Assembly (NCBI GenBank): GCA_024291935.2
Contig: CM044320.1
Location: 31,278,001-31,342,000 of the forward strand
Reading direction: 5' to 3'
Origin: Okapia johnstoni
Lineage: Eukaryota > Chordata > Mammalia > Artiodactyla > Giraffidae
DNA: 64,000 bases
The position numbers and the translations under genes were made by a program. Each line of letters opens with the position of its first letter. Position 1 is the stretch's first letter. This document shows positions 34,031-46,764 of the stretch, piece by piece. Under the pieces are notes generated by a model. The model saw only the letters and a list, made by a program, of their open reading frames with translations, was not told the DNA's origin and did not search any database.

Positions 34031-34302
34031 AAAAAGGTAATAAAAATGAAAACAAATTGAAAAAAGCTTCAGCTCTTTGGTGATGAGGAAATGACCAAAA
34101 ATCCAGTTATGGGGGATAAAGGGGTAAGAGGAGAATTCAAGGTGATTTATATAGACAAGCTTTATGTAACCGTACTGGGAAAACTGAGTATGTTATTATT
34201 AATATTTATCCTGAAAATATTTGCTTGAGATGCCAATTAAACATGGTGGAACATATGACCATTTTTTCACAGTCCTTCCAGAAACTCACTGAGACAACAG
34301 TA

Positions 34303-34424
34303 CTTTTTGTTTTTTCGGCCACGCCGTGTGGCATGTGGAATCTTAGTTCCTCAAGCAGGGATTGAACCTGCGTTCTCTGCAGAGGAAGCATGGAATCTTA
34401 ACCACTGGACCATAAGGGAAGTTC
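34303..34424 (-). repeat. CHR-type SINE
   Basis: TTCGGCCACGCCGTGTGGCA to CCACTGGACCATAAGGGAAG. Confidence 0.88.
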
Positions 34425-34429
34425 CTCAA

Positions 34430-35765
34430 AGATGTTTTTTAAAGTGCAATCCACAGAGGAAACAGAATGGGAGACAAAGCAATAGTACTGAGTGATGTAA
34501 ACCCATTCTGGAAGGCAGAAAGCCAAGAGTGGAGAAATTACCAATTCTGCAACTTAGGAAGAGCTAAAACCACAGCGCCCAAAGGAGACACTAATGAAAA
34601 CCTGATTCCCCTCATAGAAGCTCAGAAAGACTCAGAACAAAGGCACCAGGGACTTTCAAAGGTGAGGCTGAAGTAGGGAGTTTTGATAAAAATCTGCATA
34701 ACCATTACTGAATGGCACTAACCTGAGGAGACTACAATCAGCAAGCAGCTCATTTTTCTCTCACCACCACCCTCAATCTCACTTAAACCTAGCTCCCCAT
34801 CTGGAGATGACCCGGCTGATCCTACTGTGTTCCAGCCACATTTAAGTATGAGTTCAACCTTGTTTTCAAGTATTTAAAAGACCCAGTAAAAACTGAAATG
34901 AAACTTTCACATTACATTGACAGCTGTTTCTCTCTGAGTAGGCCCCACCTCAACCTCAGGAGCGGAATGCAGGCCTTTTACTTTTTTTTTTTTTTTTTTT
35001 TTTTACCACTTTCCTTGTTCTATCTTCTCTCCACTCCCCTGCTGCTGTTTCCACATCCCCCGGGGTCATGCATACCAGGAACAAGAAAACAGGAACAGAC
35101 TTGCTAGGACTGTTATACTCTGACATTGACTCCCACCCCCATCCCCCAGGGCAAATGGTCAAATGCTGGCTCTTTATAGCGTCACAGTGCATTTATGGGT
35201 GCTTCTCACACCTGTCTTCTCATGCCCCATCACCAAAGGAGACCTCTGCCCTGCACTTCCTCACTGCAACTGTGCATGTTCTGCCTCGCCTCCGAAAGGA
35301 CCCCCGCAGCTCTGACTCCGGCATTACACCCTCTAAGCAAGTGGTATAAAGCAGGTCCTTTCCAGGTGATTCTAATATGGCTCTTTTCCTAAGAGTCCAC
35401 ATAGCCCGTGGCAACTTTGCCTCACGAAACACTGGAATTGTAAACTGCATCCTCTGAAGACCCCTCTCTGGACTCTCCCATCACAGGCAGCACCAGTCAG
35501 CCAAGATTATACCAAGGGAGAGACACACTCTGGCTCTGCTATATAAGAGTTCACCCATATAAGACTCATATACTCTTACTTCTGGGTCTCCACACCCACC
35601 CAGCACAGCCAGGTAACTACTTCTTAATTCTAGGAAATGAGAGATTTATTCCCTGGAGAAATGAGACATAAGAGATTCAGGCTTGAAGGAATCTAAACAC
35701 TTTTCTGGGAAAATATGTGAAAATTCACACACTAAATGATGGAACCTTCAGTTCTCTATGAATGT
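34430..35765. other. Intronic sequence with a T run
   Basis: A long T run lies at about 34982-35004. Nothing else recognised. Confidence 0.45.
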
Positions 35766-35970
35766 AGTGTGAGTCGCTCAGTCACATCTGACTCTGCGAC
35801 CCCATGGACTGTAGCCCACCAGGCTCCTCTGTCCATGGAATTCTCCAGGCAAGAATACTGGAGTGAGTTGCCATTCCCTTCTCCAGGGGATCTTCCTGAT
35901 CCAAAGATCAAACCGGAGTCTCCTTCATTGCAGGCAAATTCTTTACTGTCTGAGCCACCAAGGAAACCCA
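35766..35970 (-). repeat. Bov-tA SINE
   Basis: TGTGAGTCGCTCAGTCACAT to TGAGCCACCAAGGAAACCC. Confidence 0.92.
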
Positions 35971-36039
35971 ACATAGGCACGAAGTTCTATGCAAATTGGA
36001 TAATTCTTTCTGCAAAAAAATACATAAGACTCTGAAAAC

Positions 36040-37320
36040 AGCTAGAATTAAGAATAGTTGGTAGTCCTCCAATGAAATAGCCTAGTCACTCCCGCATGGT
36101 CGTAAAACTTTGAAATGGACCAGAGAAGGCACTAAGCATGTACACAGAGCTTCCTAGAGTTTTCTTACTGCCCTAATTATTAAACGAGGTGCCACTGGTC
36201 AACAGATATTTGAGAAAAGGCAAACCTGCTTGCCCCTGCCCTAAAATACAGAAATAAGAGGTATGGGGAGGGCTAATCCAGAGAGTAGAAAAAAAAGGCT
36301 TAAAATGTAATTGATTTCCTCAGAAATAAAGAAAAGATATTTCATCCATGAAACAGCATGATATTATATCAATAATTAGAGAATTTTTAAAGATCTTGGA
36401 AATATGAAGACTAAAATTTTAAAATTCAAGGAAAAGGTTGGAAGATAACATTGATAAAATATCCCCCTCCTAAAACTGGACATTCAGGGAGAAATTTTTT
36501 AATTAGAGAAATCAAGTTGGTCTAACAATAAATTGATAGGAATTTAAGGAAAATAAAACAGGGGAAGAGGAGGAGAAGAAATGATCAAAAGATAAATGAC
36601 CAGAAAATATCCTACGATGAATAAGGACTCGTTATCATAAAGATAGTAAGAGATCCTTAATGCTTCTGGAAAGAACAAAAATAGGTTGCACGTAAAAAGG
36701 ATCTGAAATAAGAGTGCCCCTTGACTTCTCCTTGGTGCCACAGAAAACTAGAAAATAATATTGTAATTCTCTTAAAATTTGGATGCAAAAGTCATTTCTA
36801 ATTCAGAAAGCTGTTCTCAACCAAATATCAATCTAGCGCAATAGTAGAAAGAAAGCATTTTCAGGCATGCAAGGAATCAAAACATTATCTCTCATATACT
36901 GCTCAATTGGCCACTACTGAAGGGTATGTTCCACACAAATGAGGAAGTAAACTAAGAAAGAGGAAGCCACAAGATTTAGAAATCTTGGGACCTAACACAG
37001 AGGATACAGGATGCCAAGTAGAAGTCTTCGAAAGAGTTTCACAACTGGCCTAGAGAGAAATCAGCACAGACTGAAACAAGAACAAAAAGAGGGGCAGAAA
37101 AAAAAGAGTCCAGGAAAAAAAAAAAGGACTAACAGATAAATGGATACATTTGATCTATGCAAAATTATAGAGGCTATTGGAGAGTTGAGAATAATTAATA
37201 ATAAATACATAGTAAAGTAAGCAGATGGAAGACACTAAGGCAATGATTAACTATAGGAAAAACAAAAAGTTGTGTAAGAAAAAAAAAAAAAAGTAACCAT
37301 AATAAACTACTTGACCCACA
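36040..37320. repeat. Probable ancient interspersed repeat, class not assigned
   Basis: Phrases such as CCACACAAATGAGGAAGTAA and ACTAAGAAAGAGGAAGCCAC recall a common mammal-wide repeat, heavily decayed. A-runs lie near 37110 and 37280. Confidence 0.35.
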
Positions 37321-37329
37321 GTGAGTGGA

Positions 37330-37690
37330 ATTCCATCTTCTGCTCAAATGATCCACTACACTTTGAATAAAATCCACACTCCTTATCATGGCTTAAAGGA
37401 GTATTCATGACGTTTCCCCTCGCTCACTAAACTCCAGGAAATGTAGTAAGCTAACTCTGCTGCTCACCATGTATGGGACGCCACCTCCATGTCCCGTGGT
37501 TTGTCATGGTTCTCAGGTCTTAGTGCAAAGTTTATCTCCTCTGTGAGGCTTTCCCTGACTAGCCAGTACAAGTTAGTACTGGCTTCCCCTCAGTTCTATC
37601 ACCATAACATCACTTCATTTTATTTTCTCCCTCCTGCATCACTAATTGAAATATTTTATTTGTTAGCATTTGAGAGGAAATTAGAATAAC
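37330..37690 (+). repeat. L2 LINE 3' fragment
   Basis: ATCTCCTCTGTGAGGCTTTC and CCTGACTAGCC, followed by the L2-like end, in + orientation. Confidence 0.75.
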
Positions 37691-37695
37691 CATAG

Positions 37696-37792
37696 TTGCC
37701 CTCCTCCAGGGGATCTTCCCAACCCAGGGATCGAACCCAAGTCTTCTGCATTGCAGGTGGTTCTTTACCATCTGAGCCACCAGGGAAACCAT
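37696..37792 (-). repeat. Bov-tA SINE, head only
   Basis: CCTCCAGGGGATCTTCCCAA to TGAGCCACCAGGGAAACC. Confidence 0.9.
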
Positions 37793-37799
37793 GGGCAGA

Positions 37800-37980
37800 A
37801 GGGCTTTACACTTGTTATTTTATTCAATCCTCACAGCATCCTTGTGGGGTAGGTACTATTATTTTCTTTATAGACAAGAAAACGGAGGCACAGTTAAATA
37901 ACTTGTTGGAGATCACTTGAGAGCAAAGCTGAGAATCACACACCAGTGACTGTCTTCATAACCATCATGTTACTTGGCCT
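37800..37980 (+). repeat. MIR SINE
   Basis: ATTCAATCCTCACAGCATCC, GGGTAGGTACTATTATTTTC and CGGAGGCACAGTTAAATAAC. Confidence 0.85.
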
Positions 37981-38109
37981 TTCCCTACAAGTGCCACGAA
38001 GTATGTCGATTCTCCCTACTCTTCCTCCTCAAAGCTTCAAGACCTTGAGATGTGCCCAGTGCTTACACAGAAAGGACTCTTCACATGTTTGTTCAAGAAA
38101 TGCATTACA

Positions 38110-38448
38110 CGTTCCTGTCCTGCAGGTGGATCCCTGGTGATCCAGTGGTTAAGAATCCACCTGCCATTGCAGGGTTCGCTCCTCAGTCTGGGAAGATTCC
38201 ACATGCTGTGTGGCAACAAAGCCCATCAGCCACAACTACTGGAGCCCACATGCCCTAGGACCTATGCCCTGCAACAAGAGAAGCCATCATGATTAAAAGC
38301 CCACACACCACAACTAGAGAATAGCCCCTGCTCTCTGCAATTAGAGAAAGCCTGCTAGCAGCAATGAAGACTCAGTGCAACCCAAAATAAATAAATAAAT
38401 ATTAAAAAGATAAAAAAGAAAAACTTTATTTAAAAAGAAAAAAGAGAG
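38110..38448 (+). repeat. Long CHR-type SINE with 14-bp target duplication
   Basis: GATCCCTGGTGATCCAGTGG head, TGGAGCCCACATGCCCTAGG body and an A-rich tail, between AGAAATGCATTACA at 38096-38109 and 38449-38462. Confidence 0.92.
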
Positions 38449-38462
38449 AGAAATGCATTACA

Positions 38463-38690
38463 GTAATCTGAAGTCATCACCCTGAGAAAAATGAAAAGAA
38501 GGAGGTGGATGTTTTTCCTCCTTTGCTATTAGTTGTATCACTGACCACATCTCAGCTTTGTTTTCCTTTCCGCACTAATGGTTTCTGGTTCTTTTAGGTT
38601 TAGTACCTCTTGCTCAAGAGATTTCTGTCGTCCTAACAGGCTTTGGGTCATTTGGTGGCTCCATCACTTTATTATTTTCTCTCCTTTCTC
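38463..38690. other. Intronic sequence, nothing recognised
   Basis: No element recognised. Confidence 0.4.
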
Positions 38691-38703
38691 TCTAATCCTA
38701 TTA

Positions 38704-39331
38704 GTTCAGTTCAGTTCCTCAGTCATGTCCAACTCTTTGTGACCCTATGGAATCAGTTTGCTAGACTTCCGACACATCACCAACTCCTGGAGCTTGCTCA
38801 AATTCATGTCCATCAAGTTGGTGATGCCATCCAACCATCTTATCCTCTGTCATCCCCTTCTCCTCCCACCTTCAATCTTTCCCAGCATCAGGGTCTTTTC
38901 CAATGAGTCAGTTCTTCACATCAAGTGGCCAAAGTATTGGAGCTTCAGCTTCAGCATCAGTCCTTCCAATGAATATTCAGGACTGATTTCCTTTAGGATT
39001 AACTGGTTTGATCTGCTTACAGTGCAAGGGACTCTTAAGAGAGGAGTTGTTGGAGAGGTCCAACCCCATAGTTCAAAGCATTAATTTTTCAGTGCTCAGC
39101 TTTCTTTATGGTCCAACTCTCACATCCATACATGATTACTGGAAAAACCAAAGCTTTGACTAGATGGATCTTTGTTGGTAAAGTAATGTCTCTGCTCTTT
39201 AATATGCTGTCTAGGTTGGTCATAGCTTTTCTTCCAAGGAGCAAGTGTCTTTTAATTTCATTGCTGCAGTCACCATCTGCAGTGATTTTGGAGCCCCCAA
39301 AATAAAGTCTGTCACTGTTTCCATTGTTTTG
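38704..39331 (-). mobile_element. BovB LINE, 5'-truncated, with 13-bp target duplication
   Basis: 628-bp antisense copy between TCTAATCCTATTA (38691-38703) and TCTAATCCTGTTA (39332-39344), one mismatch. Confidence 0.93.
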
Positions 39332-39344
39332 TCTAATCCTGTTA

Positions 39345-40374
39345 AGACGATATTAACTTGTCTGCTACACAAGGGCTGAGGACAAGGTGGCCTCGTCCTC
39401 TGGTCTGAGTCCAGGGTGAAATGGGTGTGATGGTGACTGTGTCTTGGGCCAACTGGATCCAGTGAGTTCCCTAAAGGGCATCCAGAAGACTCACTGGTGG
39501 AGTGACGGGGGAAGAACAAGAAGCTAGAGACCACTCTTCCCTGGACCTTTAATCCAAGGAGAAATCCAGAGTGCATACAAGCAAAAAATGATGATTTGGT
39601 CCCATGTGACACTAAGACAGAACATTCCAGAGAGGGTTTACAGAGAGGCCAGATAGTTCAGGTGGCCAGGAAAGGGAGCACTATAAGAGTATAGCATCCG
39701 TTTCCACTTATAGGTCCAAATGGACCCTAAACAAAGTCCCAATAAAATCAACTCATCCCCCTGTCTCTTTTCACACCTCACACCACCACCACTCCCAGTA
39801 ATCCAAGCATCATCACCTCTTCCTTGCATGTCACTGCAATCTCCAAACTCAGCCTCAGCTGTCTCACCAAAGCGTGCTTTCCTAATGGTGAATCTCCTCG
39901 TGTGAGCATCTTACTTTATAATCTGGAGAGTCTGAAAACTTTCTAGCCATCAAAACCTGTCTCCTTGGGGCTTAACAGTTTCTACCTCAACTTATCTCTT
40001 TCCTCTTACATTTTATTATTTATAATCAGAAAGAAGAAACCTTCAGACCGTTGCTTGGAAATCTCAACTAAATCTCAGTTTACAAATTCCAAGTTCTGTT
40101 TTCCATATAGCTATAATCCACAAGTCCACTAAGCTTTCTTCTACTATATAATAAGGATTTCCTCTGGTTTCCTTGAACATCTTCCCCGATATTTTCAGAG
40201 CCCTCATCAGTAGTGCTTTTAAAATCCATATTTCCAACAACAATCGGTTCAAGACAATCTAGGCTTTTCTTTTTGTGATCCTCAGATTTCTTCCATCCTC
40301 TGTCCAATGCCCAATTCAAAGCCACTTTCCTATTTTCAGGTATTTCTTACAGTCAGTACCAAAATTCATATTCA
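39345..40374. other. Intronic sequence, nothing recognised
   Basis: No exon or element recognised. Confidence 0.45.
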
Positions 40375-41200
40375 TTTGCTGTTGTTGTTGTAACAAATTA
40401 CCAAAAATTTTGTGGTTTAAAAATAACAGAACTTTATTATCGTAGAATTCTGGAGGTCAGAGTTCCAACTTAAGTGAAGTGCAATGAAGTGAAAGTCGCT
40501 CAGTTATATCCGACTCTTTGCGACCTCATGGACCATAAGAGTCCATGGAATTCTCAAGGCCAGAATACTGGAGTGGGTAGCCTTTCCCTTCTCCAGAATT
40601 TAGATACTAGTCAAATTCTCCAGGGGATATTCCCAACCCAGATATCAAACCCAGTTCTCCTGCATTGCAGGCAGATTCTTTACTATTCGAGCCACCAGGG
40701 AAGCCCAAGAATACTGGAGTGGGGAGCTTATCCCTTCTCCAGCGCATCTTCCTGACCCAGGAATCGAATCGGGGTCTCCTGCATTGCAGGCAGATTCTTT
40801 ACCAGCTGAGCTACCAGGGAAGCCCCTCCAAGTTAAGGTATAGAATTTGTTTCCTTGCTTTTCCACCTTCTAGAAGCCACCTGTATTCCTTGGCTCAAGG
40901 CCCCTTTTCCATCTTCAGAGCAAGCAGCGTAGCATCTTCAAATCTCACTCTTTCTCTCTCCCTTCCTTGCTCCCTCTTTCCCGCTAACCTCAGTTTCCAT
41001 CGTCACATCTCTTTCTGTGAGCCTCCTGCCTTCTTGTAAAGACCTTTGCAATTAAATTGACCTGAACCAGAAAATCAAAGATAATCTCTCTATCTCAAGA
41101 TCTGTAACTTAGTCACAAAATTTCCTTTACCATAAAGGTTTCAGGGGATTAAGCCAAGGGCATCACTGAGAGTTCATTCAGCCTACCACGCTTACCAACC
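40375..41200 (+). repeat. Ancient interspersed repeat split by tandem SINEs
   Basis: TTGTTGTTGTAACAAATTAC ... GAATTCTGGAGGTCAGAGTT (to 40463) continues after 40838 with CAAGGCCCCTTTTCCATCTT and TTCCATCGTCACATCTCTTT. Same type as 31388. Confidence 0.6.
40475..40826 (-). repeat. Two tandem Bov-tA units in one insertion
   Basis: Two antisense units, each ending in a ...CCACCAGGGAAGCCC or ...CTACCAGGGAAGCCC head, flanked by TCCAACTTAAG (40464-40474) and TCCAAGTTAAG (40827-40837). Confidence 0.93.
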
Positions 41201-41340
41201 ACCTAGCCTAGGCCAAGTATTGGACTACATGTGTTTGCACAGTGGCAAAAAACTGGATATGCTCTCTGTCCTGAAGAAATGTACTATCTAGTGCGAGAGT
41301 ACATCAGAGATCAATCCCAAAACCGAACAGATAATCACAC

Positions 41341-41562
41341 TCACACGTGGGTGTGCGCATGCTCAGTTGCTTCAGTCGTGTCCAACTCTTTGAGATCCTA
41401 TGGACTGTAGCCAGCCAGGCTACTCTGTTCATGGGATTCTCCAGGTGAGAATACTGGAGTGGGTTGCCATGCCCTCCTCCAGGGGATCTTTCTGCACCTG
41501 TGTCTCCTGCATCTCCTGCACTGCAGGCAGATTCTTTACCCACTGAGCCACCTGAGAAGCCC
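41341..41562 (-). repeat. Bov-tA SINE with target duplication
   Basis: Full antisense copy between AATCACAC at 41333-41340 and 41563-41570. Confidence 0.92.
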
Positions 41563-41574
41563 AATCACACACAT

Positions 41575-42930
41575 AAATAACTGTAAATTGCAATTAGTGC
41601 TCTAAAGGACTTGGAATCACAGAGGATCATAAGATCAGCTGTGAAGTAGTGACATTCAGTCTGAGGCTGGCAGGGTGGTAAGGAGCTAGCTTGATGGGGA
41701 GCAGGGGGAAGGCCTCCAGGGAAAAAGGATCAGCCCGGAAGAAAAGTTTGTTGGGAGAGGGGGGTGAAGGAAGCTGGAAAGATGAAGTGAGGCTGCAAAG
41801 GTAAGAGTGATCAGAACTTCTGGTGCCTTCTAGAGCATGGGGGAGACGTTGGGTTTTAGCCAAAGCATAAGAGGAAGGGTTGAGGAGCTTTTTAAGCCAA
41901 TGACAGATGTGATCACTCTGCTTTGTGGAGAACAGACTGGGGTAGGGGTGTGGATAAGCTAGAGGTGAGCAAAAATAGAAACCTATTAATATTTACCCAC
42001 TTAATATCCATTTATTATATATATACACATATATATTATATACCCATATAATAATATAATATAAGCCCGCTGACGAGAAGAGAGTGGCTCGAACTGTGCA
42101 CACAGCAGCTAAAATGGAGAGAACTACAGAGATGTAATATGTATCTTGAACTAAAAATAACTGATGGGACTTGGTATAATTAAATGTCATTTAAAAGTCT
42201 GGGATATGACCATAGGTGTGGATGGGTTATGAGGAATATTGTGTATTAATGGAGATGAGATGCAAGAAAGGGGAATGGACCATCCATGAACCTTGGAATA
42301 ATATTAGAAAACAGGACTTAGGATGAAAGAGAGAATCAAGAGCAAGTGCTAAAATCTTCAGTGGATGGGTTTGAGAGCATGTGATAGGTAAGAGGCAGAA
42401 AGAGATGGCACAGATTGCTGGACAGAGCAGTGGAGAGAGGATTTTAGGAGACGTCTGATGTGGGGACAGAATGGGCAGGCTGAAGGAGACCAACCCCTTC
42501 TAACTCAAGAGGGAAGAGAGTACAGAAAGTGAGCCCCCTCCCCAGGTGATGGAAATGACCTCACCTGAGGGCTGGAGGGGTGGGAAGCATTTAAGGAAGG
42601 AGTGGGGGGTGGGTGCTAATACTGAGTTGTAAAGGGTCCTGTGGACAAATTTGGGTGGGAGGTGCTAGTGAGGGTTGAGACAAGAGAGAAAACCCAGAGC
42701 ATCAAGGGATAGTGAAGAATGGAGATATTGTGAGCAAAGTGGGATGTGGTGAATTTAACTAGTCCCTGGGCTGCCAGTGTTGTGAGTTCTCATCGTTTAT
42801 TCCTTGCGAATGTTGGGTACACGGGGCCCTGTATTTACCAGTGGTCTGGAACAGAGGCCAGGCACACGTTTCCTCATGGTCTTTTACAGCAAAGGAATGG
42901 GTGATTCAATCTAGGTCCAGAAGTCTGGGC
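41575..42930. other. G-rich intronic stretch, probably old repeat
   Basis: Purine-rich on the + strand (GGAGCAGGGGGAAGGCCTCC, GGTGGGTGCTAATACTGAG) with an AT-rich palindromic tract at 42014-42062. I cannot assign it to a family. Confidence 0.35.
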
Positions 42931-42939
42931 GGTTGGGTG

Positions 42940-43260
42940 GAAGTCAACCACGGATGTGCCTAGAATGCTCCTACTTCCTTGTTCGGCTGGCCTTCTCTCA
43001 TGCTTCTGCTCAAACATCACCTCCACTGTAAATCCTCCCTGACTTCTCTGATCAGTCTTTTTCAAATATATAAATGTACACAGTTAAAAGGATCATGGAG
43101 ATTTTCCTTTAATCTATATATAGAGAGCTTACTCATTCTTCCCTTCACTAGTTTTTGTATTTTTTTTTTAAACGTCATTCTTTTTTACATCTGTTGGATA
43201 TGTGGGTGACTGCCGATCTTTTGTTATTACAAACAGTGCTGCAATAAATTCTCTGGTTTG
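42940..43260. repeat. Short L2 and L1 fragments
   Basis: TTCTGCTCAAACATCACCTC with TCCTCCCTGACTTCTCTGAT is L2-like (+). GTTATTACAAACAGTGCTGC is antisense L1-like. Confidence 0.55.
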
Positions 43261-43264
43261 GATG

Positions 43265-44790
43265 TCATTTCACACAGGTACTAGTAAATACAATTCACTT
43301 CTATTTAAACATTAACAATGATGTTGAATTATTAAATCTATCTCACAGTGTGTAGTAAGTTCATGTGGTTGCAAGCAACCCCTCATTCCCAGCATCAAAA
43401 TGTTGTCTTTTAACATCAAATTGCAGACCGATGGGCTACTGTGAATAAATGTTCTAAGAACATCATCAAGAGGAGGAAAGGTACCTGGTTGCCTGGTGGA
43501 CTAGCAGACACAATGCTTTTTGTTTTGTTTTCAGACACAATGTTAATGTAAGAGGCAAGCATGAAATAATTAAAGTAGCATACACATTATTGACATATGA
43601 TATCCACATATTCACTAAATTACTGACACTTCTAATTAGAGCAAATAGAATACAGACCCAAAAGAAAAGAAAAATAAGTTAATTTTCAGGAAACTTTTAA
43701 ATAGTGACTATAGTAAGTGGCAAAATTGTCCACAGAAGATTTGAGAAGTCTTGGTTCTTGAGGTACTTAAGTGGAATAGAATTGAAAGCTCGAAAAATAA
43801 ACTTAAAAGAACAATCCTTCTTTAGCAGAAGTAAATGCCTAAAATGACCTAAGAGGTTTTTTCTTTCAAAATTCCAGTGTTCAATGAACACTGCCTCTAA
43901 GTGCCTCTTTTGTTGGATTTGTTTGCCAGCGTATGCATTAATTAGTTTGCTTAAAAACTGCTTTGTTTGCAACAACAACAAAAAATCCCCATGTTAAATG
44001 GTACTGGAACTAGTTAACATTCCTAGACACATAACTTTGTTCTAAATCTTAAGTCAGTTCCTTGGGGTGTGGCAGGGATCCTTTCTCTTTACATACTGCC
44101 TAAATCTAAAGGCAGTAGTGATTTAGTGAACTAGCATTATTGAGTTTGTTTCTTATGATTTTCATGGGTCCAGTTCATATTGTTATGTAGCATCTTTTTG
44201 AACAAACTTTTCCAGAAATGTTTTCAATGTATGCTTACAATCTATGTACAGTTTCACCACTGACACTCTAAAAACATCAGTCAGTAGCTGTATGAAATGA
44301 ATCTGGCAATAGGCATTAAAACATGTGTTTACTGTTGTCTGTGTTTTTATAACCCTCTATATTTTGGTAGTCAATTACAGTTCTGACATCAAATAAATTC
44401 CGACGTGGAAAAAATGTATCTACAGTTTGAAAACAAAGAAATATAAAACAGAATCAATGAATCTGAACCTAGGAAGTCTAGAAAGAGGACATTGATGTAG
44501 CTCAACCAGTATCTGTAAAAGCACCACTGATGGTACAGGATTCACGCAAGAGAGGAAAGGTGAGTGCAGAGATTGTAGGATATGATCAATATCTTACTTC
44601 CTGACTTCAAAAGGCGACTCTACTCTTAACCTTCCCATCTTCCACGTTCTCATTCCACTGTAAAACAAGTCACTGTTTTACACTCCACCGTAAAACAAGT
44701 CACATGAGAACATGGGGGTGAGCCACATGATGAGTGGCATCATGGAGGGGACAGATGGGAAGAAGGTATAAATGGGAAGGGAGGAATTTT
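43265..44790. other. Intronic sequence, nothing recognised
   Basis: AT-rich. No exon, RNA gene or clear repeat. At 44660-44702 a TAAAACAAGTCAC phrase is directly repeated. Confidence 0.45.
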
Positions 44791-44814
44791 TTTTGAAAAT
44801 TTTTTATTTTAGTT

Positions 44815-45098
44815 TTGGCTGCTGCTGCTGCTAAGTCACTGCAGTCGTGCCCGACTCTGTGCGACCCTATAGACGGCAGCCCACCAGGCTCCCCCGTCCC
44901 TGGGATTCTCCAGGTAAGAACACTGGAGTGGGTTGCCATTTCCTTCTCCAATGCATGAAAGTGAAAAGTGAAAATGAAGTCGCTCAGTCGTGTCCGACTC
45001 TTCGTGACCCCATAGACTGTAAGCCCACCAGGCTCCTCTGTCCATGGGATATTCCTGGCAAGAATACTGGAGTGGGTTGCCATTTCCTTCTCCACTGG
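44815..45098 (-). repeat. Bov-A2-like dimeric SINE
   Basis: Two BovA units joined by the linker CCAATGCATGAAAGTGAAAA, preceded by a GCTGCTGCTGCTGCT run. It sits inside an older long CHR-type SINE whose remainder is at 45099-45225. Confidence 0.93.
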
Positions 45099-45225
45099 AT
45101 CTTTATTTCTGTGCACAGGCTTTCTCTAGTTGAGGTGAGTGGGGGCTACACTCTAGTTGGGGTATACTTGCCTTTCATTGCTGTGGTGTCTCTAGTTGTG
45201 GAGACACAGCTAGATGCTTCCTTTG
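45099..45225 (-). repeat. Fragment of long CHR-type SINE
   Basis: GGCTTTCTCTAGTTGAGGTG and GTGGTGTCTCTAGTTGTGGA parallel the element at 56690-57041. Confidence 0.7.
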
Positions 45226-45404
45226 GGCAAGAAGTTATTAATGAAATGGGAAACCTAAGCACCCCAAACTACTAAACTCTACTAAAAAATTATATATTAA
45301 CCCTGTTTATGAAATGGCCATGTATACACTTCAAAATGAGATGAAGATCAAATAAATTTGGGTGCAGCTTCCATGAATTAAGTTCTGCTCTTGACTATTG
45401 TAGA

Positions 45405-45960
45405 AGATCAAAAGATGATATCCCAAAATATGCCACTTTGGGATAAGGGTTATTTTAAGCTGAAGGCACAAGAGAGCCAACAGACGCAGCAGGAAGCCTC
45501 CTTGGAGCCTCCCTTTCGCTGACTAAAAGTAGAAACTTCTGAGAAATGAGGACTGCCCGAAGTCTCATCTCCTGCCGAAGTTTTACAGCTACAGAGGAGC
45601 CAGAAAGTCAGTACTGAGATGGACCTGAACAAACAAATCTTACCGCATTAGTATCCCTTGTATATTTACCTCCCCACAGATTGCTGCCCTTGGAAATCTA
45701 AACTGTTTGCCTTTGTCGCATCAGTTCTCTACAAATGTGTTTTTCTTTGTTAAGATGTTGTATAAACCCACATTCTAACCACCCTGTGAATTACTCATCA
45801 CCGAGTTTCTCCTGTATGTATGCAAGCTGCAGAGATAATCAACGGTTTTCCTCTTCTTACACCGTCTTTTGTCAGCCTAATTTGAAAAACACCAAGAAAT
45901 GAACCTGAAAGCTAGAAGAAAGTGTGTTTTCCTCCCCTACACTCTACACCTTGGGTCTTT
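45405..45960 (+). mobile_element. Old LTR
   Basis: AAAATATGCCACTTTGGGAT, GTATAAACCCACATTCTAAC and CATCACCGAGTTTCTCC have LTR character. No flanking retroviral genes. Confidence 0.45.
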
Positions 45961-46061
45961 ATGAGATAAAACAGAAAGAAGAAACTGATAACATGTATGG
46001 TTAAAAAACAAAGAAAATATTGGTTGTCTTTCTGTTTGGTCTAAAGACAAGCCTTTTCTTT

Positions 46062-46277
46062 TAAAAAAAAAAATTGATTTATTTATTTGGCTGTGCCAGG
46101 TCTTAATTGTGGCATCCAAGATCTTTGATCTTCGTTGCAGCATGCGAGATTTTTACTTGTGACATCAAACACTTAGCTGCAGCATGTGAGATCTAGTTCC
46201 CTGACCAGGGATTGAACTTGGGACCCAGGTATTGGGAGCTCAGATTCTTAGCCACTGGACCACCAGGGACGTCCCTA
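46062..46277 (-). repeat. CHR-type SINE, long variant
   Basis: TTATTTGGCTGTGCCAGGTC, CCCTGACCAGGGATTGAACT and CACTGGACCACCAGGGACGT. Confidence 0.9.
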
Positions 46278-46564
46278 GAGGCAGGTATGTTTGATATTCA
46301 AAGGGCAGTGTGGAATTCTTGCTTATATTTCTAGCTGATTACAGGAGCAAGAGCCAATAGCTCTCCACTTCTGTAAAAACTAGGTTATTTCAGCATTTTC
46401 CACCAGTCTTCCATGCTATATGGACTACACTGTACTGATTTTAACAAAAAATAATTTAGATATAAAATTTTATGCCTATGTATATTTGTACATTTTGTTG
46501 GGGGAGATTGTACATTCTTCTAAGACTTATAAAGTGATGTCAGACCCCAAAATGATTAGAACAC

Positions 46565-46760
46565 CAGTGAAGGAGATAGCACACTGGACTAGGAGTCAAA
46601 ATATCTAGTTCCTCATCATGTTGTGCTGTTTGTGGTGTTAAACAATTTAAGTAAGTTTTCTGATCTTCATTTTCCTAATCTGTAAAATGGGAGTTAATAA
46701 TATAATTGTCATGCTTTCCTCATATGAAGATTTTGAGGTTATAATTCAATGTTATGTAAC
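46565..46760 (-). repeat. MIR SINE (antisense)
   Basis: TTCATTTTCCTAATCTGTAA and AATGGGAGTTAATAATA. Confidence 0.75.
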
Positions 46761-46764
46761 TTAT